Virus record (IMG/VR): IMGVR_UViG_3300032304_000037
Span: 1 to 23,306 of that record
DNA: 23,306 nt
Source: a virus
Strand: one strand, 5' to 3'
This document shows, one piece after another, positions 15,543 to 21,844 of the stretch (within the stretch, counting starts at the first letter, position 1; the number at the start of each line of letters is the position of its first letter). The position numbers and the translations under genes were made by a program. The notes under the pieces are model-generated. The model searched no databases, was not told the DNA's origin, and worked only from the letters and a program-made list of their open reading frames with translations.

Positions 15543-16055
15543 ATGGCAGCTACATACAAACTTATTTCATCTAATGTTCTTGGTACTGCTGCTGCGACAG
15601 TAGCATTTTCAAGTATTCCTAACACTTATACCGATCTAGTGTTCAAGATTACTGCTAGAAGTAATGCGACTAATGCTGGTATATACGACACGGGGTATTT
15701 TTTTGACGGCACTACTTTTAGCAATACACAACTTCTAGGTACAGGTGCTGCAAACACCAGTAGTCGAACGACTGGCTCACAATCCACGGGTGGAGCAATC
15801 TGGACACCCAATGCGAACTCGACTGCCAATACATTCTCTAATATTGATGTTTATTGGCCAAACTATAATTCTACTGTTAATAAACAAATTAGAATCTCGA
15901 CTGCAGTGGAGACAAACGCTTCGGGAGGAGCACTCGTAGAGTCGGCTTTACTGTGGCAAAGCACGAGCGCTTTAACTAGCGTAACATTATTTTGCGGTAA
16001 TGGTAGTTTTGTCTCAGGTTCATCGTTCTATTTGTACGGAATACTAAACTCATAA
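15543..16055 (+). CDS. LYGI-module protein, array copy 6 (putative adhesin)
   Basis: The ATG at 15543 sits 1 base after the previous stop and gives a 170-residue product. An earlier in-frame ATG at 15426 lies deep inside the preceding gene and is unlikely. Module landmarks are YKLISSNVLG, FSSIPNTYTDLVFKITARSN, LLGTGAANTSSR, LLWQSTSALTSVTLFCGNGS and SSFYLYGILNS. The 'FCGNG.F..GS' and 'TYTDL...ARS' strings are closest to copy 2. It is the last unit before normal base composition returns. Confidence 0.7.
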   Translation: MAATYKLISSNVLGTAAATVAFSSIPNTYTDLVFKITARSNATNAGIYDTGYFFDGTTFSNTQLLGTGAANTSSRTTGSQSTGGAIWTPNANSTANTFSNIDVYWPNYNSTVNKQIRISTAVETNASGGALVESALLWQSTSALTSVTLFCGNGSFVSGSSFYLYGILNS

Positions 16056-16065
16056 AGGAGAAAAA

Positions 16066-16302
16066 ATGACAACAGATACACCAATGGCGGTCGAAGTCAA
16101 TTGCGCAACCGGAGAACAAATTGTTCGCCCTTTGACTGCAGACGAGATCGCTGAACGCGCTCAGCAAGCAGAAGCATTTGCAGCTGAACAAGCAGCAGCA
16201 CAAGCAGAGGCACAGGCCAAGGCTGATGCTAAACTAGCTGCTCAGGCTAAGTTACAGGCTCTTGGACTATCTGGAGAAGAAGTAGCAGCTCTCACCGAAT
16301 AA
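16066..16302 (+). CDS. Small Ala/Gln-rich coiled-coil protein after the fibre array
   Basis: A 78-residue protein with a strong ribosome site (aaaggag). The N-terminus has VEVNCATGEQIVRPLTADEI, a pattern found in short phage proteins next to fibre genes. The rest is a continuous Ala/Gln/Glu helix (EAFAAEQAAAQAEAQAKADA). It ends with GLSGEEVAALTE. The layout recalls fibre assembly or fibre-attached chaperone proteins, and its place just after the receptor-binding array supports a link. The exact role is unknown. Confidence 0.65.
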   Translation: MTTDTPMAVEVNCATGEQIVRPLTADEIAERAQQAEAFAAEQAAAQAEAQAKADAKLAAQAKLQALGLSGEEVAALTE

Positions 16303-16315
16303 CTAGGAGGTAATC

Positions 16316-17413
16316 ATGCCGGTCACGACCTACCGATACCTCATTGCAAACCTAGTTACAAACGAGATAATTGCAGAGCTTCCCTTCACCGGAGTCTCCT
16401 TCACTCAGCAGTTAAATCAGGCTGGAAACTTTCAGGGTCATATCTTGATTGGTGGAATAAACACGGCTGAGTTCAATATTGACGAGGCTACTGTTCCTAT
16501 GAAGAACGCTATCTATGTGGATCGTAATGGCGTTCTTGTATGGGGCGGAGTGATTTGGGCTAGATCCTATAACTCGACAGATCAGCAATTATCTATTCAA
16601 GCGCGTGAGTTTATCTCGTACTTCGAGCGCCGAAGAATCATTGAGACCATAGATTATTACCAAGAAGATCAGTTGGTTATAGCCAGCGATATCATCACCG
16701 CTGCTCAGGCCGTACCTAACGGAGACATTGGCCTCCTTTTAAATACTGAAGGCGAGACTACTTCCGGTGTTCTAGTAGATCGCGTATATTACGATTACGA
16801 ACTGAAGCCGGTCTTTGGCGCTATCCAAGATCTCTCACGCCAGTTAGACGGCTTTGATTTCCGAGTAGATGTTTATTACGACAACATTACCGGGCTACCC
16901 GTAAAAGCGTTTAATACTTACTTTCCTCGATCCGGCGACCCTCTCAATATTCCGGTTTGGATCTTTCCTGCTGGAAACACAGTCGAGTACGAATATCCCG
17001 AAGACGGAGCTACGGCAGCGAATACAATTTACGCTCTTGGAGCGGGATCTAACGAAGGCAAATTGATAGCCGTAGCGCAAGATGTGGCTAAGTTCGCTGA
17101 GGGCTGGGCGCTCCTAGAAGATAGCGCTAACTATTCAGATATAGATGACGATGTGGTTCTCCAGCAGCTTGCTGACGGCCAAGTTCTAGCGGTCGCCTAT
17201 CCTCCAACTACTCTTAAACTCGTTGTGCCTCCCTTTGTAGATCCGGAGTTTGGAACATACGACATTGGAGACGATGCTCGAATTATGATCCGCGATGTGC
17301 GCTTTCCTAACGGCTTAGATGAGTTGTATCGGATCGTAGGTCTAACAGTAGAGCCGGGCGAAGACGGCCCAGAACGCGTTACGCTTACGCTAACTCAAGG
17401 AACAGGTGCGTAA
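16316..17413 (+). CDS. ReqiPepy6 Gp37-like tail tip hub protein
   Basis: A 365-residue protein with a near-perfect ribosome site (taggaggt). Features typical of the Gp37-like/baseplate hub family are visible. These include an early strand pair with SFTQQLNQAGNFQGHILIGG, an AIYVDRNGVLVWGGVIW segment, the QLSIQAREFISYFERRRI motif, and a long beta domain followed by RIVGLTVEPGEDGPERVTLT. In many actinobacterial phages this protein lies right after the distal tail protein; here the fibre genes are in between. It probably forms the hub of the tail tip. No hydrolase motif is visible. Its stop overlaps the next start (TAATG). Confidence 0.78.
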   Translation: MPVTTYRYLIANLVTNEIIAELPFTGVSFTQQLNQAGNFQGHILIGGINTAEFNIDEATVPMKNAIYVDRNGVLVWGGVIWARSYNSTDQQLSIQAREFISYFERRRIIETIDYYQEDQLVIASDIITAAQAVPNGDIGLLLNTEGETTSGVLVDRVYYDYELKPVFGAIQDLSRQLDGFDFRVDVYYDNITGLPVKAFNTYFPRSGDPLNIPVWIFPAGNTVEYEYPEDGATAANTIYALGAGSNEGKLIAVAQDVAKFAEGWALLEDSANYSDIDDDVVLQQLADGQVLAVAYPPTTLKLVVPPFVDPEFGTYDIGDDARIMIRDVRFPNGLDELYRIVGLTVEPGEDGPERVTLTLTQGTGA

Positions 17414-17640
17414 TGGGGTACATAAATCAGCCGTTCGATCTTCGTATCTTTGCTCAAGATATTTATGCGCGACTTAATAAACTCGAGACCGCGCAAAGAT
17501 TTACTGCGCCGGTAGTCAATTTTGCCACTTCTACCCCGAGCAATCCTCGTCAGGGAGATATCTTTTACGATACAAACTCTCAGCGCTTGGTTTATTGGAA
17601 CGGCGTAGCTTGGTTCAAATTGACTCAAACCGCTTTGTAA
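17413..17640 (+). CDS. Small tail-tip protein with GDIFYDTNSQ motif
   Basis: A 75-residue protein in a TAATG overlap with the hub gene. It has an N-terminal helix (FDLRIFAQDIYARLNKLETA) followed by the short beta motif RQGDIFYDTNSQRLVYWNGVAW, which is related to GDLYFNTSTGLMVYTGSAW in the gene at 11755. A helix plus this motif fits a small trimeric cap or adaptor on the tail tip. Function is inferred from motif and position only. Confidence 0.62.
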   Translation: MGYINQPFDLRIFAQDIYARLNKLETAQRFTAPVVNFATSTPSNPRQGDIFYDTNSQRLVYWNGVAWFKLTQTAL

Positions 17641-17658
17641 TCCGTTATTATTACGGCC

Positions 17659-17874
17659 ATGACTGCATCAGATTGGGCTGGTTTAGCCGTAGCCGTAACG
17701 ACACTTGTGGGATCTTTGGCAATAGGAGTTCGCTTCCTAGTCAAACATTACCTAGTCGAACTCAAGCCCAACTCTGGAAGCTCTATGAGAGACGAACAAA
17801 CGAGACAAGGCTTGACCATTAAGCGATTGGAAGAGCGCGTGGATGAGATATATCGCTTACTTTTGAGCAAATAA
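17659..17874 (+). CDS. One-helix membrane protein upstream of the endolysin
   Basis: A 71-residue protein with a hydrophobic segment at about residues 6-30 (WAGLAVAVTTLVGSLAIGVRFLV) and a charged, helical C-terminal tail (RLEERVDEIYRLLLSK). Its place, 11 bases before the endolysin gene, suggests a lysis role such as a holin or holin partner. A minor tail or superinfection role cannot be excluded. It has no strong ribosome site, so expression may depend on upstream translation. Confidence 0.6.
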   Translation: MTASDWAGLAVAVTTLVGSLAIGVRFLVKHYLVELKPNSGSSMRDEQTRQGLTIKRLEERVDEIYRLLLSK

Positions 17875-17885
17875 AAGGAGACAAG

Positions 17886-18362
17886 ATGATAGATGTTAAT
17901 AAATTATTGTCACTATGCAAAGCAGATCTTGGCTACCAAGAGACCGGAAACAACGATACAAAATTTGGTAAATGGTACGGCTTGAACAATCAGCCGTGGT
18001 GCGCTATGGCTGCTTCTAAAATGTTCTTCGATGCTGGCTTGATTAAGTCGGTATCGGACAAGGCAAAGGGCTACGCGAGCTGCGATGCTTGGCTCAAGTA
18101 CCTGACTAAGAACAATCAACTCGTGCCTTTGGGTCAAGCCCAACGCGGAGATCTGGTGTTCTTTCAATTCGATGAAGACGCTCAGCCGGATCATGTCGGG
18201 ATCGTTAAATTTCACAATACAAAACTCAAGTACCTACAAGTATTTGAGGGCAATACCTCAAGCGGTATAGCCGGTAGCCAATCAAACGGAGACGGCTTCT
18301 ACCTCAAGAGACGCACCTACGCTACGATTATGGCCGTAGCTCGACCAAAGGAGACAAAATGA
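17886..18362 (+). CDS. Endolysin, CHAP-type amidase/endopeptidase
   Basis: A 158-residue enzyme with an aaaggag ribosome site. CHAP-family landmarks are visible. C39 sits in QPWCAMAASKMFFDAG, R87-G88-D89 lie in RGDLVFFQF, H103 lies in DHVGIV, and E121 in VFEGNTSS fits the third catalytic position. CHAP domains cut peptidoglycan peptides or amide bonds and destroy the cell wall at lysis. The protein consists of the catalytic domain alone with no wall-binding domain, which is short for a phage of Gram-positive bacteria. There is no signal peptide, so it needs a holin. The stop overlaps the next gene (ATGA). Confidence 0.88.
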   Translation: MIDVNKLLSLCKADLGYQETGNNDTKFGKWYGLNNQPWCAMAASKMFFDAGLIKSVSDKAKGYASCDAWLKYLTKNNQLVPLGQAQRGDLVFFQFDEDAQPDHVGIVKFHNTKLKYLQVFEGNTSSGIAGSQSNGDGFYLKRRTYATIMAVARPKETK

Positions 18363-18601
18363 ACCCTAAGATCCAAGCAATTATTGAGTCGTATGTTCGA
18401 TCTTTCGTTGTGGCGTTAGGCGTTGCTTATAGCGATGGCCTACGAGGAACAGAAGAGATCCTTGTAGCAGCTTTGATTGCTATTGCTGGCCCAGCGATCC
18501 GCGCAATCAATCCTAAAGATCCGGCGTTTGGACTAATGGCAGACGCGGTGACTCAAGAGATCACAAAGTTGGCTAAAGCCGATAAGAAAAAAACTAAATA
18601 A
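18359..18601 (+). CDS. Putative holin
   Basis: An 80-residue protein that starts in an ATGA overlap with the endolysin stop, so both are made together. It has a moderately hydrophobic first segment (YVRSFVVALGVAYSDGL) and a stronger one (EILVAALIAIAGPAIRAI). INPKDPAFG follows, an ending frequent in actinobacterial phage holins, and then a Lys-rich tail (KADKKKTK) as seen in many holins. It would form the membrane holes through which the endolysin escapes. It is the last gene before the terminator. Confidence 0.7.
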   Translation: MNPKIQAIIESYVRSFVVALGVAYSDGLRGTEEILVAALIAIAGPAIRAINPKDPAFGLMADAVTQEITKLAKADKKKTK

Positions 18602-18613
18602 GCACGCAAGGCG

Positions 18614-18650
18614 AAGAAGACCCCGAGCCGTTCCTCGGGGTTTTCTTTTT
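18614..18650 (+). terminator. Intrinsic terminator at the end of the late operon
   Basis: ACCCCGAG (18620-18627) pairs with CTCGGGGT (18634-18641) around a 6-base loop, followed by TTTTCTTTTT. The A/G-rich left side (aagaaga) extends pairing into the T-run. This is the clearest intrinsic terminator in the window and marks the end of the structural and lysis genes. Confidence 0.92.
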
Positions 18651-18687
18651 GCCCATGTTAAGTTACGCTTTACCACAGGAGGCAATT

Positions 18688-18924
18688 ATGGGATTAGCAG
18701 ACAAGATCAGCACGATAAATAATAATCTTCACGGCGGTGTTTGCACTTACCAAAAGATGTTGAACAATATGCCGGAAGACGAAAGAAAAGCATTAGACGA
18801 AGCTTGGAAGAAAGAGATCTCTCAAAGGGTCATACTGCAAGCGTTGCGATCCGAAGGCTACAAGACCAGCAACGAAGCAATCAGAGCGCACAGAACTGGT
18901 GTTTGTAAGTGTCCGAAGAACTAG
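18688..18924 (+). CDS. Small HTH-like protein, possible DNA-binding
   Basis: The ATG at 18688 is chosen for its strong ribosome site (aggagg); the earlier in-frame ATG at 18655 lies right behind the terminator. The 78-residue product has a helical second half, SQRVILQALRSEGYKTSNEAIRAHRTGVCKC. This resembles the 'V..ALR.EG...s..tv..HR.g.C.C' pattern of small phage DNA-binding proteins with a helix-turn-helix, including terminase-small-subunit-like ones. It is the first gene after the terminator, so it may be the start of a new transcript. Function is not certain. Confidence 0.6.
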   Translation: MGLADKISTINNNLHGGVCTYQKMLNNMPEDERKALDEAWKKEISQRVILQALRSEGYKTSNEAIRAHRTGVCKCPKN

Positions 18925-19163
18925 ATGATGTTCTGAGCCAGCGCCAATCTCAATACGGAGATGCCTATAAGAACTTCACGGACATAGGAGTTATCTGGGG
19001 AACTTTGCTCGGGATCTCGCCCATTCCGGCGTACCAAGTAGCCTTACTTATGGATACACTAAAGACTGTACGACTGTTCCAAAATGGCTCGCATACCGAC
19101 TCTTGGATAGACAAGCAGGGCTATACCCAACACGGGAAAGAGATAGCAGATTATGAGTCTTAG
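18909..19163 (+). CDS. DUF6378-like protein
   Basis: An 84-residue protein from a GTG start, overlapping the previous gene by 16 bases. RQSQYGDAYKNFTDIGVIWG, then YQVALLMDTLKTVRLFQNG, then DSWIDKQGYTQHGKEIADYE matches the layout of DUF6378: an early 'R...YGd...nf..i...W', a middle 'vallM.llK..Rl', and a final 'Ds..D..GY'. The acidic and Lys residues recall all-helical nucleotide pyrophosphatases of the MazG kind, but that link is my inference. Many phages carry this gene in their DNA-metabolism region. Confidence 0.7.
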   Translation: MSEELDDVLSQRQSQYGDAYKNFTDIGVIWGTLLGISPIPAYQVALLMDTLKTVRLFQNGSHTDSWIDKQGYTQHGKEIADYES

Positions 19164-20184
19164 AGATCAACTAGAAAACGCACCTCCAGAATTACCGGAA
19201 GAAGTAGTAGAACTTAGACAAATCATTGTTCGACTACAAAAGCAACTGAAAAAAGCCAAAGAACGCACCGAAGATCTAGTAGAGACCACACAACAAGCTG
19301 CTTATGACGCCATGTTGTCTATGGGTAAAGTGCCTCCGGTCGCTAATCCGGTCGCAGATAAATCCAAAAAGAAGGCCGAAGTAGCGCTATGGCATATGAC
19401 AGATTGGCAAGGCGCTAAAAGAACTACCACCTACAACTCCGAGATTATGCGCAAACGCGTATTAGAGTTCGCCGATAAAGCAATCAAGATTACTGAGATC
19501 CAAAGAGCAGATCACCCGGTACGAGAGTGCTACATATTATTCGGCGGAGATATGGTCGAGGGTCTATTCAATTTCCCAACTCAAGCCTTCGAAGTAGATG
19601 CGACTTTATTTGAGCAATATGTCAATGTCTCGCGCCTTTGCGTAGATGTTGTCAGAGTAGCTCTGGCCAATTACGAAAAAGTCACAGTAGTTCCAGAGTG
19701 GGGTAATCACGGCCGTATTGGATCTAAGCGAGACAATGTTCCTCGATCCGATAACTTTGATCGTATGTGTTATGAACTTGCCCGTCAGTTACTTTCTGGG
19801 GAAAAGCGATTGACATGGCAAGAGTGCCCGGAGGATATTCAGCGAGTCGAGATTGGGAATTATCGAGCGCTGCTTATACATGGAGACGAAGTAGGAAGAA
19901 ACGGCTTCGCCTCCCCGGGCGCTATCGTTGGTCATGTATCTCGTTGGCTCTCGGGATCTTATCCTTGGCAATTTCGAGATTGCTACATAGGTCACTATCA
20001 CACGCATAATGAGTGGGCGCTACCTAACGGCCTTGGATCTGTTTATCAAACCGGATCTACCGAGTCAGATAATCGCTACGCCGGAGTTATGCTTGCTGCA
20101 AGCGCTACTCCTTCTCAGCGTCTTCACTTTATCGATCCAGTTCATGGCCGAGTAACTGCGGGGTACAAAGTATGGCTGGACTAA
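19153..20184 (+). CDS. Calcineurin-like metallophosphoesterase
   Basis: A 343-residue protein with an N-terminal coiled coil (about 16-50: EEVVELRQIIVRLQKQLKKA) and a Lys-rich linker, then the phosphoesterase core. Metal-site motifs are in order: D84 in HMTDWQ, D133 in LFGGDMVEG, N185-H186 in WGNHGR, H243 in IHGDE, and H281/H283 in GHYHT. The first motif normally reads D-x-H but here is D-W-Q86. Such phage enzymes may act as nucleases (SbcD-like) or phosphodiesterases; the real substrate is unknown. The gene overlaps both neighbours, placing it in one operon with the DUF6378-like and GP88 genes. Confidence 0.82.
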   Translation: MSLRDQLENAPPELPEEVVELRQIIVRLQKQLKKAKERTEDLVETTQQAAYDAMLSMGKVPPVANPVADKSKKKAEVALWHMTDWQGAKRTTTYNSEIMRKRVLEFADKAIKITEIQRADHPVRECYILFGGDMVEGLFNFPTQAFEVDATLFEQYVNVSRLCVDVVRVALANYEKVTVVPEWGNHGRIGSKRDNVPRSDNFDRMCYELARQLLSGEKRLTWQECPEDIQRVEIGNYRALLIHGDEVGRNGFASPGAIVGHVSRWLSGSYPWQFRDCYIGHYHTHNEWALPNGLGSVYQTGSTESDNRYAGVMLAASATPSQRLHFIDPVHGRVTAGYKVWLD

Positions 20185-20867
20185 GACCGGAGAAATTGCT
20201 TACTCAAAATTCAGAGCTTCGCCCTGACGGGATCTTTAATTGGGCGATACCTGCGCTTGCCGTCAAATTATCTAACGGAACAAATGTGAAGACTTGTCCC
20301 AACGCCGGTGCTTGCGCGACTGTTTGCTACGCTCGTAACGGCACTTACAATTTCAGTAATGTCAAAGGTCGGCACACTCAAAACTTAGAATACATAATCG
20401 AAGATCCCGAGGGCTGGTTTGGTCAAATGCTTGCTGAGGTTCAGCACCCTAAGAAGCGCGGAAAATTCATTCGCATACACGACTCCGGAGATTTTTTCTC
20501 TGAGGAATACCTGCGCCTGTGGCTCAAGATAGCTCTACTCACTCCCGAAGTGACTTTTTATTGTTATACCAAAGAAGTCTCAATGTTCAAGAGAGTAGTC
20601 GAGCCTAATTGCCCGCCTAATTTCAGGTATCTCTACTCCCTTGGAGGCCGGGAAGATCACCTTGTAGATCTGGAAAATGATCGCCACGCTGATGTATTTC
20701 CTAACGATGCCGCAATTCTTGACGCTGGATATAGCAATCAATCTGACTCGGATCTATTGGCTATCACTTTGCCTTCTAACAAGATCGGAATACCGCAAAA
20801 CAATATTCCACAATTTAGAAAGCGATTAGCCGGCCGGACATTTAGCGAAGCCCAGAAAGATCGATAA
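20172..20867 (+). CDS. GP88-family protein with Cys cluster
   Basis: A 231-residue protein starting inside the previous gene (13-base overlap). It has the marks of the phage gene product 88 family. NSELRPDGIFNWAIPA comes early, then the Cys cluster C42-P-N-A-G-A-C48-x3-C52-Y-A. GKFIRIHDSGDFFSEEYLRLW lies near 115 and TPEVTFYCYTKE near 150. The C42/C48/C52 set plus the conserved acidic 'IHDSGDFFS' stretch suggests a metal or Fe-S site and an enzyme, possibly of nucleotide or DNA metabolism, but the family has no proven function that I know. Its stop is directly followed by the next ATG (TAAATG). Confidence 0.75.
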   Translation: MAGLRPEKLLTQNSELRPDGIFNWAIPALAVKLSNGTNVKTCPNAGACATVCYARNGTYNFSNVKGRHTQNLEYIIEDPEGWFGQMLAEVQHPKKRGKFIRIHDSGDFFSEEYLRLWLKIALLTPEVTFYCYTKEVSMFKRVVEPNCPPNFRYLYSLGGREDHLVDLENDRHADVFPNDAAILDAGYSNQSDSDLLAITLPSNKIGIPQNNIPQFRKRLAGRTFSEAQKDR

Positions 20868-21503
20868 ATGAACGAGGCAGTTAGGTTCTTGGACTTTGCT
20901 CAAGTCGAGGAAATTGTAAAGACCTCGCCAAAAGGAACAAACACTAAGTTCCTATCTTCGGCGCACTCTCTTTGGTATCGGTTCAAGAATTACGACAAGA
21001 CCCCGCCAATGGCTTTAGAGGTCAATGGGGAAGTAGTCTCGCTAATCTTCGCTACTTACAACCGCGATACTTATTCCAACCTATATGAAATAGTCACAAT
21101 CCAAGGCAAAGAAGGCAACGGATACGCCTCAAGGATTTGGGAGATCTGGATAAATTATGCGGTCTTAGAACGAGGAGTGACTCGGTTAAAAATGTCTTGC
21201 ACACCTAGTTCGATCACATGGCATCAAAGAAATGGATTGCTTTGGTGGGCGGTAGATCCTTCTGGATCTTTGAGATCGGATCAGCCTTTATTTCCAACGA
21301 GATCTGAACAACTGGCCTATCGTGACTTTGCTATAAACAATCCGTTAGAAGCTCTGCCACCAATAAAAACTATCAAGAAATTGATCCCGGAAGGCTTAGA
21401 AAATTATCCGTGGGGCGACAAAAAGCGCACAAAGACTCAAGACGCTATCAATGCTGCTGGAAGATCTTGGTTGCGTAAGTTTATGATCCAAGGGGATCAG
21501 TAG
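20868..21503 (+). CDS. GNAT-like acyltransferase, partner of the GP88 gene
   Basis: A 211-residue protein beginning at the base after the GP88 stop. The core has GNAT features: a strand pair MALEVNGEVVSLIFATYN, then YEIVTIQGKEGNGYASRIWE (residues about 73-92) where QGKEGNGYA resembles the acetyl-CoA loop, though not the exact Q/R-x-x-G-x-G/A. The segment RGVTRLKMSCTPSSITWHQR follows, then NGLLWWAVD. The last 60 residues are Pro/Lys-rich. GNAT-fold phage enzymes include Mom, which modifies adenine in DNA; whether this one acts on DNA, RNA or protein cannot be told. The end overlaps the minus-strand gene by 7 bases. Confidence 0.62.
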   Translation: MNEAVRFLDFAQVEEIVKTSPKGTNTKFLSSAHSLWYRFKNYDKTPPMALEVNGEVVSLIFATYNRDTYSNLYEIVTIQGKEGNGYASRIWEIWINYAVLERGVTRLKMSCTPSSITWHQRNGLLWWAVDPSGSLRSDQPLFPTRSEQLAYRDFAINNPLEALPPIKTIKKLIPEGLENYPWGDKKRTKTQDAINAAGRSWLRKFMIQGDQ

Positions 21504-21697
21504 TCGTCATCGTCTTCGTCTAGTTCTAGCAGCGCTATTTCAGTTATGTCTATGCCGGTCTCTTTAGCGGTCAAGAGAGCATTCTGAAATAGATTGAGAG
21601 TGCGATTAGCCATATCCGTCATTTGATCTGGATACGCGTTATCGGCTTCTAACTCAACGATTAAGTTGAACAGGCTGATATGGACTCGAGCTGCCAT
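21497..21697 (-). CDS. Lone minus-strand small protein
   Basis: The start at 21697 is chosen because an aaggag ribosome site sits 4 bases before the ATG on the minus strand; a longer reading to 21766 lacks one. The 66-residue product (MAARVHISLFNLIVELEADN, AYPDQMTDMANRTLNLFQNA, LLTAKETGIDITEIALLELD, then five acidic residues and Y) is a plausible small alpha/beta fold with a strongly acidic tail. Such tails occur in DNA-mimicking or regulatory proteins, but I do not recognise it for certain. It is the only credible gene on this strand and has its own promoter candidate. Confidence 0.65.
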   Translation of the reverse strand: MAARVHISLFNLIVELEADNAYPDQMTDMANRTLNLFQNALLTAKETGIDITEIALLELDEDDDDY

Positions 21698-21737
21698 TTT
21701 GGACTCCTTAGACTCCTCTATTCTCTCACCTTTGCAC

Positions 21738-21766
21738 ACATTACAGACGACTCGCCGGCGTGGCAA
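21738..21766 (-). promoter_or_regulatory. Candidate promoter for the minus-strand gene
   Basis: Read on the minus strand: TTGCCA (-35, five of six matches to TTGACA; + strand 21761-21766), a 17-base spacer, then TAATGT (-10, weak but with the key T, A and final T; 21738-21743). It points toward the gene starting at 21697. It is only a motif match. Confidence 0.4.
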
Positions 21767-21795
21767 TCCCGGGAGATCCGTAATCTATCGGGATA

Positions 21796-21820
21796 CTTGT
21801 GCCTAACAGGAGCGCACAAG
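21796..21820. promoter_or_regulatory. Inverted repeat in the divergent gap, possible operator
   Basis: CTTGTGC (21796-21802) and GCACAAG (21814-21820) form a perfect 7-base inverted repeat with an 11-base centre, 25 bases before the ATG at 21845. A second, weaker pair, ATCCCG (21766-21771) and CGGGAT (21789-21794), lies beside it and touches the promoter candidate. They could be a repressor site or an RNA hairpin in the leader. The 147-base gap (21698-21844) is the largest non-coding stretch in the window. Confidence 0.4.
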
Positions 21821-21844
21821 CGTTCCCCCAACGGAAGGATAGTT

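Larger units (their letters stand above)
12644..16055 (+). repeat. Tandem array of six diverged LYGI modules in five genes
   Basis: Each unit is about 500-560 bases and encodes one module of about 165-175 residues that ends LYG(I/V). Near-identical short DNA at the unit ends (for example tacggaatta at the ends of copies 1 and 4 and tacggaatt in copy 5) could serve as recombination points. The interiors have diverged strongly. Confidence 0.7.

Noticed and set aside
12009-16055. Diversity-generating retroelement linked to the Mtd-N-like gene
   Set aside because: No reverse transcriptase, no accessory gene and no template repeat with adenine-specific changes is visible. The array copies differ at all bases, not just at A.
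18651-18687. Promoter between the late terminator and the gene at 18688
   Set aside because: A promoter is expected here, but I found no -35/-10 pair with proper spacing, so none is listed.
21680-21844. Longer N-terminus for the annealing protein
   Set aside because: It would cover the divergent gap and overlap the minus-strand gene; the ATG at 21845 has a clear ribosome site and gives a family-like start.
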